From NCBI GenBank assembly GCA_902573465.1, contig CACGJX010000002.1, positions 124,001 to 188,000 of the forward strand: a DNA stretch of 64,000 nucleotides, written 5' to 3'. The stretch is from an uncultured Pelagibacteraceae bacterium. Lineage in GTDB: Bacteria; Pseudomonadota; Alphaproteobacteria; Pelagibacterales; Pelagibacteraceae. Below the pieces are notes generated by a model. It ran no database searches. It saw only the letters and a list, made by a program, of their open reading frames with translations, and was not told the origin of the DNA. Each line of letters starts with the position of its first letter. Position 1 is the stretch's first letter. Shown here in pieces: positions 39,181-46,313 of this stretch. Made by a program: the position numbers and the translations under genes.

Positions 39181-40440
39181 ATGGATAAATTTCTGATTAA
39201 TGGTCCTTGTAGAGTCAAGGGTAACGTTTCAATTTCAGGTTCTAAAAATGCCTCTCTACCAATTCTTGCAGCAACTTTATTATTCAATAAACCAGTAATT
39301 ATAAAAAATTTACCTAGAGTAAGAGATATAAATACTATGTTAAATTTATTAAAATCTCTTGGCTCTAAAATAATTTTATCTAGAGATAGAAAAACAGCAA
39401 AAATCATTAATAAAAAAAATATGAAAACGTTTGCGAGCTACTCATTAGTCAAAACAATGAGAGGTTCAATATTGGTTTTAGGACCATTAATTTCAAAATT
39501 TTATAGGTCTAAAACATCTTTACCCGGTGGTTGTTTAATAGGGGCAAGACCTGTGAATTATCACTTGATTGCATTAAAAAAATTAGGAATGAAATATAAA
39601 ATTAGGGATGGATATATCATAGCTAAGTCAGATGGAAGACTTAAGGGTAAGACAATAAAGTTTCCTAAAATAAGTGTTGGTGCAACAGAAAATTCGATAA
39701 TTGCTGCATGTTTAGCTAAGGGTAAAACAATTTTAAAAAATTGTGCAATGGAACCTGAAATTAAAGACTTAACACAATTCTTAAATAAAGCTGGTGCAAA
39801 TATAAAATGGTCTGGAAGAACTTGTATAATTACAGGAATTGATTCACTTAATCAAACAACTCACACAGTTATGGCTGATAGAATAGAAGCGGGCACTTTT
39901 TGTGTGGCAGCAACACTTGCCAAAGGTAACTTACAAGTTAAAAATTTAGATCCAAAGATAATAAATACTGAATTGGAATTATTAAAAAAAGTCGGGGCTA
40001 AAATTAAGACTACCAATAACAAAATTTTTATAAAAGGACCTGACAAAATTAAATCTATTAAAAATATAAAAACTAAAGAGTTTCCAGGAATTCCAACAGA
40101 TCTTCAAGCTCAATTGATGGTATTAATGTGTAAGAGTGTTGGGAAAAGTTCTATAACCGAAAATATTTTTGAAAATAGATTCATGCATGTTGCAGAGTTG
40201 CAAAGATTAGGTGCGAAAATAAATATTAAAAATAATAAAGCATTTATTGAGGGAAATACCAATTTTATCGGTGCTGAGCTAATGTCTAGTGACCTTAGAG
40301 CCAGTGTTGCTTTGGTACTAGCTGCAATGGTAGCTAATGGAAAAAGTATTGTCGGACGAGTCTATCATTTAGAAAGAGGATATGAAAATATTGAAAATAA
40401 ATTAAAAAAAATCGGTGTTAGAATTAAAAGATTAAAATAA
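39181..40440 (+). CDS. murA: UDP-N-acetylglucosamine 1-carboxyvinyltransferase
   Basis: First committed step of peptidoglycan synthesis; adds enolpyruvate to UDP-GlcNAc. Length 419 residues, standard. The substrate loop begins GSKNASLPILAA; the catalytic Cys is in LPGGCLIGARPV (the residue modified by fosfomycin in the family); the C-terminal GADLRA-type motif is seen as SSDLRASVALVLA. It shares one base with the DUF2948 gene. Confidence 0.98.
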   Translation: MDKFLINGPCRVKGNVSISGSKNASLPILAATLLFNKPVIIKNLPRVRDINTMLNLLKSLGSKIILSRDRKTAKIINKKNMKTFASYSLVKTMRGSILVLGPLISKFYRSKTSLPGGCLIGARPVNYHLIALKKLGMKYKIRDGYIIAKSDGRLKGKTIKFPKISVGATENSIIAACLAKGKTILKNCAMEPEIKDLTQFLNKAGANIKWSGRTCIITGIDSLNQTTHTVMADRIEAGTFCVAATLAKGNLQVKNLDPKIINTELELLKKVGAKIKTTNNKIFIKGPDKIKSIKNIKTKEFPGIPTDLQAQLMVLMCKSVGKSSITENIFENRFMHVAELQRLGAKINIKNNKAFIEGNTNFIGAELMSSDLRASVALVLAAMVANGKSIVGRVYHLERGYENIENKLKKIGVRIKRLK

Positions 40441-40832
40441 TGGGTAATTATTTAGCAAAAATAATTGCGAATGATCAAGAGGGATTACAAATGATTTCTG
40501 CTTGTAGTTCGGGTGCAAAAGTTAAAGTTACAGATATCAAGTACCTCGCATCTAATAAGGTTTTTTTATTATCAATTGAAAGAGCTAAAATTGAAAACAA
40601 TCAAGAGGGCAAGAAAATCAATAGTATTTGTCGGTTCGATTTTGTTGACAGAGTAAGATCAAAAAATATAAATCAATCGAACAAAGATTTAGTTTTAGAA
40701 TTAATTGGAATTGATTATTTGAAAAATAATGATGATTATGAAATAAATCTTATTTTTAATAATAATGCTCACATCGTCTTGACAACAGAAACTATCGAAG
40801 TGCGACTTGAGGATCAAAATGAAATTAAATAG
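40440..40832 (+). CDS. DUF2948 family protein
   Basis: A 130-residue protein of unknown function, conserved between murA and hisD in alphaproteobacteria. The family start pattern is visible (AKIIANDQEGLQMISACSSG, then VKVTDIKYLASNKVFLLSIE). It is predicted to be a compact alpha/beta cytoplasmic protein with no membrane segment. The tight spacing to murA (1-bp overlap) and hisD (2 bp) shows co-expression. Confidence 0.85.
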   Translation: MGNYLAKIIANDQEGLQMISACSSGAKVKVTDIKYLASNKVFLLSIERAKIENNQEGKKINSICRFDFVDRVRSKNINQSNKDLVLELIGIDYLKNNDDYEINLIFNNNAHIVLTTETIEVRLEDQNEIK

Positions 40833-40834
40833 AT

Positions 40835-42118
40835 ATGAAAATATTAAATAGTAAAAGTAAAAATTTTGATAAAAATTTAGATTATCTTCTTCTCAAAAGA
40901 AGAAAGAGCATCAGATCTGACAAAGTTTCAGTAACCAACATTATCAATGATGTTAAAAAGAATGGTGATAAAGCATTAATTAAATATGAAAAAAAATTTA
41001 ATCAAAATAATAATATATTTCCAAGTTCTAAAAAAATTTCCAAATTAATAAGATCTTTAAATCCAAAAGTTAAGAAAGCAATTGATACAGCCTATAAACG
41101 AATTTATAAATTTCATTCTTTACAAAAATTTAAAAATATTTCTTATACAGACCAATTTAAAAATAAGCTTGAGTATAAATATTTGCCATTAGAGTCAGTT
41201 GCAATTTATGTTCCAGGTTCACTTGTATCTTATCCTTCAAGTGTACTTATGAATGCTATTCCGGCAATTGTAGCGGGAGTAAAAAGAATTATAATGATAA
41301 ATCCAGGTTTTAAAGGAAATCAAAACCCCGCTGTTTTGTACGCAGCACGAAAATGCAAAATTAAAGAAATTTATTCTATTGGGGGTCCCTCTGCTATTGC
41401 AGCAGTTTCTTATGGAACTAAAAAAATAAAAAAAGTTGATAAAATAGTTGGACCTGGAAATTCATATGTGGCAGCAGCAAAAAAAGAGGTTTTTGGGGAT
41501 GTGGGGATCGAAGGTATGACAGCTGGCCCTTCCGAAATAACTATTGTTTGTGATAAATTTTCAAATCCTGAGTGGGCTGCCAGTGATCTAATTGGTCAAG
41601 CAGAACATGATCCTCAAGCACAATGTATATTGATTTCAAAAGATAAAAACTTAATTCACAGAGTTCAGCTAGAAATCTCCAAACAATTAAAAAGTATTCC
41701 AAGAGAATCTGTAGCAAAAAAAAGTTTGAAGAGAAACGGAATTTTAATGCATGTAGCAAAAGAAAGTAAGATAATTAATATCGTAAACAAAATTGCACCT
41801 GAGCACCTGGAGTTAAATGTAAAGAATTACAGATCTTTTGTTTCAAAAATAAAAAATTCTGGTTCAATATGTTTGGGGAAATACGCTGTTATGGCAATGA
41901 CAGATTATAACATTGGATCAAATCACATATTACCAACCAATGGGTCCGCAAAATATTCAAGCGGAATTAGTGTTAATGAATTTTATAAAAGAATTTCATA
42001 CATAAACTTATCAAAAAAGGGTATTGAAAGTCTCGGACCATCAGTTATAACTCTTGCCAATTATGAAGGGTTGGCGGGACATGCTCAATCTGTAAAAAAA
42101 AGAATTAGGAGAAAATAA
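40835..42118 (+). CDS. hisD: Histidinol dehydrogenase
   Basis: Last two oxidations of histidine synthesis (histidinol to histidine), NAD- and zinc-dependent. Length 427 residues. Visible are [50 protein letters not shown] and the zinc/catalytic parts [10 protein letters not shown] and APEHLEL. It is followed after 2 bp by infA. The UPF0262 and low-molecular-weight phosphatase genes often found after hisD in alphaproteobacteria are absent here. Confidence 0.98.
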   Translation: MKILNSKSKNFDKNLDYLLLKRRKSIRSDKVSVTNIINDVKKNGDKALIKYEKKFNQNNNIFPSSKKISKLIRSLNPKVKKAIDTAYKRIYKFHSLQKFKNISYTDQFKNKLEYKYLPLESVAIYVPGSLVSYPSSVLMNAIPAIVAGVKRIIMINPGFKGNQNPAVLYAARKCKIKEIYSIGGPSAIAAVSYGTKKIKKVDKIVGPGNSYVAAAKKEVFGDVGIEGMTAGPSEITIVCDKFSNPEWAASDLIGQAEHDPQAQCILISKDKNLIHRVQLEISKQLKSIPRESVAKKSLKRNGILMHVAKESKIINIVNKIAPEHLELNVKNYRSFVSKIKNSGSICLGKYAVMAMTDYNIGSNHILPTNGSAKYSSGISVNEFYKRISYINLSKKGIESLGPSVITLANYEGLAGHAQSVKKRIRRK

Positions 42119-42120
42119 AT

Positions 42121-42336
42121 TTGTCAAAACAAGACTTACTTGAATTTAAAGGTAAAGTAACTGACTTATTGCCCAATGCTATGTTTAGAGTTCAACTTGA
42201 GAATGGTCATGTAGTAACTGCTCACACAGCAGGCAAACTAAGAAAAAATAGAATTCGAGTGTTGCAAGGTGATAACGTAACTGTAGAGATGACGCCTTAT
42301 GACCTTACAAAAGGCAGAATAATCTTTAGGGGTTAA
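42121..42336 (+). CDS. infA: Translation initiation factor IF-1 (TTG start)
   Basis: A 71-residue S1-fold factor that occupies the 30S A site during initiation. Core motifs: [38 protein letters not shown], and KGRIIFRG at the end. The start is TTG at 42121, 2 bp after hisD; the next in-frame ATG (NAMF) would delete a strand of the fold, so TTG is required. tRNA-Phe begins 6 bp after its stop. Confidence 0.97.
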   Translation: MSKQDLLEFKGKVTDLLPNAMFRVQLENGHVVTAHTAGKLRKNRIRVLQGDNVTVEMTPYDLTKGRIIFRG

Positions 42337-42342
42337 TCTTTT

Positions 42343-42417
42343 GCCTCGGTAGCTCAGGAGTAGAGCAGAGCCCTGAAAAGGCTTGTGTCGGAGGTGCGAA
42401 TCCTTCCCGAGGCACCA
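42343..42417 (+). tRNA. tRNA-Phe(GAA) with A18/G55
   Basis: A 75-nt cloverleaf with encoded CCA (42415-42417). Acceptor GCCTCGG/CCGAGGC; D-stem GCTC/GAGC; anticodon stem GAGCC/GGCTT; loop CTGAAAA gives GAA, reading UUC and UUU. The T-stem GGAGG/CCTTC has one wobble pair. The 7-nt D-loop AGGAGTA places A at 18 with G19 kept; the T-loop TGCGAAT has G55. All stems pair, so it looks functional. It lies 6 bp after infA, probably in the same transcript. Confidence 0.97.
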
Positions 42418-42492
42418 TCAAAACATCTTGAAATTAATTTGCAAAGAAATTAACTTCTATATTTAATAAATAACAAAAGGACGAGTAAAAAG

Positions 42493-42705
42493 ATGAGTAC
42501 AATTCAAGGAAAAGTTAAATGGTTTAATGGTAAAAAAGGGTATGGTTTTATAGAAAGAGACGATAAAGAAAAAGATGCCTTTGTTCATGCTAGCGCGGTA
42601 AAAGCTGCAGGAATGAGATTTCTAAATGAGGGAGATAAATTAGAATTTACATTAGAGGATGGTCCAAAAGGCCCTTCAGCGGTAAATTTAAAAAAATTGG
42701 ATTAA
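42493..42705 (+). CDS. csp: Cold-shock domain protein
   Basis: A 70-residue CspA-type RNA/DNA chaperone. RNP1 is KGYGFIE and RNP2 is DAFVHAS. A purine-rich AAAGGACG lies 7-10 bp before the ATG and is one of the clearest ribosome-binding sites in the window. A strong intrinsic terminator follows (42720-42762), suggesting a single-gene, highly expressed transcript. Confidence 0.96.
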   Translation: MSTIQGKVKWFNGKKGYGFIERDDKEKDAFVHASAVKAAGMRFLNEGDKLEFTLEDGPKGPSAVNLKKLD

Positions 42706-42719
42706 TTTAAATATTTTAT

Positions 42720-42762
42720 AAGGACGTTTTCTTAGAAATAAGAAAATGTCCTTTTCTTTTTT
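42720..42762 (+). terminator. Strong intrinsic terminator after csp
   Basis: A 15-bp stem (42720-42734 with 42739-42753, one G-U pair) closed by a GAAA tetraloop at 42735-42738, followed by a T-rich tract (TTCTTTTTT). This is the most convincing terminator in the window. Confidence 0.9.
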
Positions 42763-42800
42763 GGGTTGAATAATTTAAATTTTTGTCTAAAAAACTGCTC

Positions 42801-42902
42801 ATGAATAAAAATGAGATTAATTACAAAATAAACTCAGGTACTCAAAGACTTGCTCTAAGAGGAACTAATAGAGGTGTGCACGCTCATTTCCATGCTGGCT
42901 AA
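42801..42902 (+). CDS. Possible 33-residue peptide ending in a His-rich stretch
   Basis: ATG at 42801 to TAA at 42900-42902. The peptide begins MNKNEINYKINS and ends GVHAHFHAG, with three His in five residues. A hairpin (GCTGGC at 42894-42899 with GCTAGC at 42904-42909, TAAA loop) overlaps its last codons and stop. It lies between the csp terminator and tRNA-His/hisS/hisZ/hisG. It may be a small conserved protein or a histidine-sensing leader. A TATAAT at 42926-42931 downstream could start the his transcript after it, which argues against a leader. No clear ribosome-binding site is visible. Confidence 0.4.
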   Translation: MNKNEINYKINSGTQRLALRGTNRGVHAHFHAG

Positions 42903-42925
42903 AGCTAGCGAAAAATCATTTATAT

Positions 42926-42931
42926 TATAAT
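42926..42931 (+). promoter_or_regulatory. -10 box likely serving tRNA-His and hisS
   Basis: TATAAT at 42926-42931, predicting a start near 42938 and a 5' leader of about 34 nt before tRNA-His. There is no good -35 at 17 bp. The downstream transcript would run tRNA-His-hisS-hisZ-hisG. Confidence 0.45.
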
Positions 42932-42971
42932 TTTAAATAACAACAAAATAAGATAAAACAAAAAAGGATAT

Positions 42972-43045
42972 GCCTTGATGGTGAAATAGTATCACGTCGG
43001 TTTGTGGATCCGAAGTCGTAGGAGCGTAACCTACTCAAGGTACCA
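42972..43045 (+). tRNA. tRNA-His(GTG), atypical
   Basis: A 74-nt gene with encoded CCA (43043-43045). Acceptor GCCTTGA/TCAAGGT with a G1-U72 wobble; discriminator A73; the base before position 1 is T, so the usual G-1 is not encoded. D-stem GTGA/TCAC with loop AATAGTA (A18, G19). Anticodon stem TCGGT/TCCGA has a T-T apposition next to loop TTGTGGA (anticodon GTG). T-stem GTAGG/CCTAC is perfect but the loop is AGCGTAA: A54, G55, C56, G57, T58, with 54 and 58 swapped relative to the norm. The hisS ATG begins 4 nt after CCA. Confidence 0.93.
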
Positions 43046-43049
43046 AAAA

Positions 43050-44447
43050 ATGAATAAAAAAAATAAATTAATTCCTGGACTACCCTCAGGTTTTGAAGAT
43101 AGATGGAATAAAAAATTACTTCTCAAAAAAAGACTATTAAGGGTTATTGAGAAAAATTTTATTAAATATGGATTTGATCCATTGGAAACACCATCATTTG
43201 AAATTAGTGAAAATATAGGCTCTTTTCTTGCAGAGGATGAGAGTAATCCTATGTCCGATGTATTCATATTTGATGATGGTGAAAAGAATATTACTTTAAG
43301 ATATGATTTATCAAGTCCACTTGCTAGATTTGTTGCGCAGAATAATCAAGAGCTTCCTTCAATATATAAAAGGTATGCAATTCAAAATGTATTCAGAAAT
43401 GAAAAATCTGGAAATGCTAGGTACAGGGAATTTACTCAAGCAGATTGTGATATAGTCGGAAATGTTAATTCGGCACAAGCTAATGCCGAGTTGTGTAATT
43501 TGATCTCAAATACATTGATAGATTGTGGTTTAAAAAATGATCAGTTTACTGTCAATGTCAGTAATAGAAAAATCGTTCAAGGTTTAATTGAAGATTTAAA
43601 AATTGAAAAAGATAAACAAATTAAAGTAATGAGAGCTATAGACAAACTCGATAAACCTGGGTTTGGTTTAAAGGGTGTTGAAGAATTATTAAAAAAAGAA
43701 AGAAAAGATAAAAGTGGAGCTATAACAAAAGGAGCAAACCTAAGTGATGATCAAGTTTCTAAAATCTTAAATTTTTTAAAGATTAAAGATTTAAAGGAAC
43801 TTAAAGAAAATTTTAAAAATCCTGTTACCCAAGAGGGCATTAAAGAATTAGAGGAATTATTTGAGGTTTTAAAATTTGGAAATTATTCTGATCAAGTAAA
43901 AACTAATTTTACGATAGTTAGAGGTCTAGATTATTACGACGGGTTTTGTGTTGAGACCAATCTGAATTTTAAAGCAAAAAATATTAAAGGCAAGGAAGTT
44001 GATATTGGAAGTATCTGCTCAGGTGGACAGTATAATAAATTAATTTCAAGATTTAAGGGTGTAGATATTCCAGGGACAGGTGTAAGTATTGGTGTTGATA
44101 GATTGCTATTTGCAATGATGCAATTAAATCAAATAGAAGTTGATACACAAAATCCAGTTATTGTTTGTGTAATGGACGAAAAATATTTAAAAAATTATTA
44201 CGAAATTTTAGATAATTTAAGAAAAAATAATATCAATTCTGAAATATTTTTAGATAGTAAAAAAAACCTAGGTAAGCAACTTACTTATGCTAACAAAAGA
44301 GAATGTCCAGTTGCAGTTATCTGTGGTGAAAATGAATTTAAAGATAATAAAATAACATTAAAAAATCTACTTGGGGCTAAAGGGGAGAATAACCAAATTA
44401 CATTTCCAAAAGAAAATTTAATAAATGAAATCAAAAAATTTATCTAA
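43050..44447 (+). CDS. hisS: Histidyl-tRNA synthetase (divergent alphaproteobacterial type)
   Basis: Charges tRNA-His. From the ATG at 43050 it has 465 residues; a GTG further upstream lies inside the tRNA and is rejected. Class II motifs: GFDPLETPSFE, LRYDLSSPLARFVAQ, YKRYAIQNVFRNE, REFTQADCDIVG (motif 2 region), IVRGLDYYDGFCVE, and GTGVSIGVDRLLFAM (motif 3). The start (PGLPSGFEDR rather than PRGTRD) resembles the divergent HisRS that in some alphaproteobacteria accompanies tRNA-His lacking G-1. It overlaps hisZ by 23 bp. The only AAGG near its start is inside the tRNA-His acceptor strand (43037-43040). Confidence 0.95.
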   Translation: MNKKNKLIPGLPSGFEDRWNKKLLLKKRLLRVIEKNFIKYGFDPLETPSFEISENIGSFLAEDESNPMSDVFIFDDGEKNITLRYDLSSPLARFVAQNNQELPSIYKRYAIQNVFRNEKSGNARYREFTQADCDIVGNVNSAQANAELCNLISNTLIDCGLKNDQFTVNVSNRKIVQGLIEDLKIEKDKQIKVMRAIDKLDKPGFGLKGVEELLKKERKDKSGAITKGANLSDDQVSKILNFLKIKDLKELKENFKNPVTQEGIKELEELFEVLKFGNYSDQVKTNFTIVRGLDYYDGFCVETNLNFKAKNIKGKEVDIGSICSGGQYNKLISRFKGVDIPGTGVSIGVDRLLFAMMQLNQIEVDTQNPVIVCVMDEKYLKNYYEILDNLRKNNINSEIFLDSKKNLGKQLTYANKRECPVAVICGENEFKDNKITLKNLLGAKGENNQITFPKENLINEIKKFI

Positions 44448-45483
44448 CAAAATCCTTAGATCAGTTCAGTCTAAAGGATTTAAATATATTGAATTACCAT
44501 CAATTATTGAGACTAATCATATAGTTCAAAGATCTGGTGAAAGTTTTAGAAAATTTATTTTTTCATTCACAGATCAGACAGGTAATGAATTATGTTTGAG
44601 ACCTGACCTTACTATTGTGTCCTGTCTTCGATATTTAGAAAACAATTTAAAGGGTAAAGAAAAAATATTTTATAGCGGACAGGCTTATAGAAAATCTCAA
44701 AATAAAAAGGACTCTATAATTCGAAATCAGGTTGGTTTTGAGATTATAGGATCAAAAGATGAAAAAAAAGATGACAAAGAAATAATAGATACGTCACTTA
44801 AATCACTTAAAGATCTAAAATATTCTTCAGGCACTCTTACTATTGGCAATGTGGAAATTTTTAATCTTCTAATATCTAAATTAGATATACCAAAAAGATG
44901 GAAATTAAGACTTACAAGACATTTTTGGCGAGAAGATTATTTCAGTGATTTATTAAAAAGATTAGAAACAAATTCTGATGTAGACCCAACTATTGTTGAA
45001 GTTGATAAAAGACGATATTTAAAAATGTTAAAAGATGATCAATCATCTATTATTGCAGGTAGAACATTAAAAGAAATTTTAGAAAGGTTTGACAAAAAAA
45101 TTAAGGACCCAAGAAGAGCAAGTAAAGGAAGCAATACATCGAAAATCATTAAAGAGTTTCTAAAAATTAAATGTCCAATAAATAAAGCTGCAAGTGAGTT
45201 AAATAAATTTTTTAAAAAACATAAGATAAATCTTTTTGTTGATCAGAAATATTTTCCTGTCTCAAAAAACAAAATATCTAAATTAAATGTGGTTTTTTCA
45301 TCAGCCTTTGGTAGACAATTGGAGTATTACACTGGCATAGTTTTTAAGATAGACATCAAATTAAAGTCGAAAATTATTAATTGTTGTAATGGTGGTCGTT
45401 ATGACAAATTAATTTCTGATCTTGGTTCAAAGAAACAAGTACCAGCAGTTGGAGCAGCTCTTAACTTAAATTATCAATTATGA
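44425..45483 (+). CDS. hisZ: ATP phosphoribosyltransferase regulatory subunit HisZ
   Basis: A HisRS-like paralogue without aminoacylation activity that forms the active, histidine-inhibited complex with short HisG. Length 352 residues. Recognisable HisRS-fold parts: YIELPSIIETNHI, LCLRPDLTIVSCLRYL, FYSGQAYRKSQ, FGRQLEYYTGIVFKI. It overlaps hisS by 23 bp and hisG by 4 bp (ATGA), so synthetase, regulator and first-step enzyme come from one message. Confidence 0.93.
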   Translation: MKSKNLSNKILRSVQSKGFKYIELPSIIETNHIVQRSGESFRKFIFSFTDQTGNELCLRPDLTIVSCLRYLENNLKGKEKIFYSGQAYRKSQNKKDSIIRNQVGFEIIGSKDEKKDDKEIIDTSLKSLKDLKYSSGTLTIGNVEIFNLLISKLDIPKRWKLRLTRHFWREDYFSDLLKRLETNSDVDPTIVEVDKRRYLKMLKDDQSSIIAGRTLKEILERFDKKIKDPRRASKGSNTSKIIKEFLKIKCPINKAASELNKFFKKHKINLFVDQKYFPVSKNKISKLNVVFSSAFGRQLEYYTGIVFKIDIKLKSKIINCCNGGRYDKLISDLGSKKQVPAVGAALNLNYQL

Positions 45484-46166
45484 AAAATTTAATAAATATA
45501 GGAATACCAAGTAAGGGAAGGTTAAGAAAAGATGTTTTAAAAATTTTTACTAAAAAAAGATTAAAGCTCATTTCTGAACGAGGGGAAAGAGATTTGATAG
45601 GTTCAATAAAAAATAAACTAAACATAAAAATTTTATATTTGCACGCTAGAGAAATTATTGAAAGATTGGGAGATGGCTCTTTAGATATTGGCTTTTCTGG
45701 TTTTGATTTATTAAAAGAAAGCGAGATAAATACCCAAAACAAAATAAATGTTATTAAAAAACTTAATTTTGGAAATGCTAATCTAGTTGTAGCTATACCA
45801 GATCCTTGGATCGATGTTCAAACAATAGCTGACCTAGAAGAAATTGCATTTGAATTTAGAGATAAAAAGAAAAAAAGATTAAGAGTTGCAACTAAGTATC
45901 CAAATTTAACTAGGGATTTTTTATTTTCTAAAGGTGTTACTCAATTTAAGTTGGTTGGTAGTTTAGGAGCAACTGAGGCCTACCCTTTTACTGGTTCAGC
46001 TGAATTAATTACAGACATAACATCTACAGGTGAGACTCTTAGAGCAAATAACCTACGTATATTGAAAGATGGAGAAATCTTAAAATCTCAAGCTTGTATT
46101 TTTACTTCAAAAAAAAATAGTAAAAAAAAAGGTTTACAAAACTTTGTTAAATTACTTTCTAAGTAA
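45480..46166 (+). CDS. hisG: ATP phosphoribosyltransferase, short form
   Basis: First step of histidine synthesis: ATP plus PRPP to phosphoribosyl-ATP. At 228 residues it is the short form that lacks the C-terminal regulatory domain and needs HisZ. Motifs: IGIPSKGRLRKD at the start, LDIGFSGFDLL, RVATKYPNLTRDF, and the PRPP loop GATEAYPFTGSAELITDITSTG. Histidine feedback should act through the HisZ-HisG complex. Confidence 0.96.
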   Translation: MKNLINIGIPSKGRLRKDVLKIFTKKRLKLISERGERDLIGSIKNKLNIKILYLHAREIIERLGDGSLDIGFSGFDLLKESEINTQNKINVIKKLNFGNANLVVAIPDPWIDVQTIADLEEIAFEFRDKKKKRLRVATKYPNLTRDFLFSKGVTQFKLVGSLGATEAYPFTGSAELITDITSTGETLRANNLRILKDGEILKSQACIFTSKKNSKKKGLQNFVKLLSK

Positions 46167-46283
46167 TTTATCTTTAAAGTATATTAGAATAATTTTGATG
46201 ATATCCAAATTTCTTATTATTGCATAAGCAGCTATTATAACTCCTATTCCAAAAATAATTTTCAAAATAAGATATAATTCCAT
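46152..46283 (-). CDS. Possible 43-residue membrane peptide
   Basis: ATG at 46283 to TAA at 46154-46152. It begins MELYLILKIIFGIGVIIAAYA, a single hydrophobic segment of about 20 residues, then a basic tail ending KLLRK. AAGGGA lies 5 bp before the ATG, a good ribosome-binding site for this genome. Its end overlaps the convergent hisG by 15 bp. It faces rmuC with divergent starts 30 bp apart. Unknown function; it may be a chance frame, though the binding site supports it. Confidence 0.5.
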   Translation of the reverse strand: MELYLILKIIFGIGVIIAAYAIIRNLDIIKIILIYFKDKLLRK

Positions 46284-46293
46284 AAAAATCCCT

Positions 46294-46299
46294 TATAAT
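46294..46299 (+). promoter_or_regulatory. Candidate rmuC -10 box
   Basis: TATAAT at 46294-46299, 14 bp before the rmuC ATG at 46314, in the 30-bp spacer shared with the divergent membrane peptide. Confidence 0.4.
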
Positions 46300-46313
46300 A
46301 CAAGATACGAATC

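Noticed and set aside
43002-43049. Upstream GTG start for hisS
   Set aside because: It lies inside the tRNA-His gene (in the anticodon loop) and adds 16 residues unlike HisRS; the ATG at 43050 gives the expected N-terminus.
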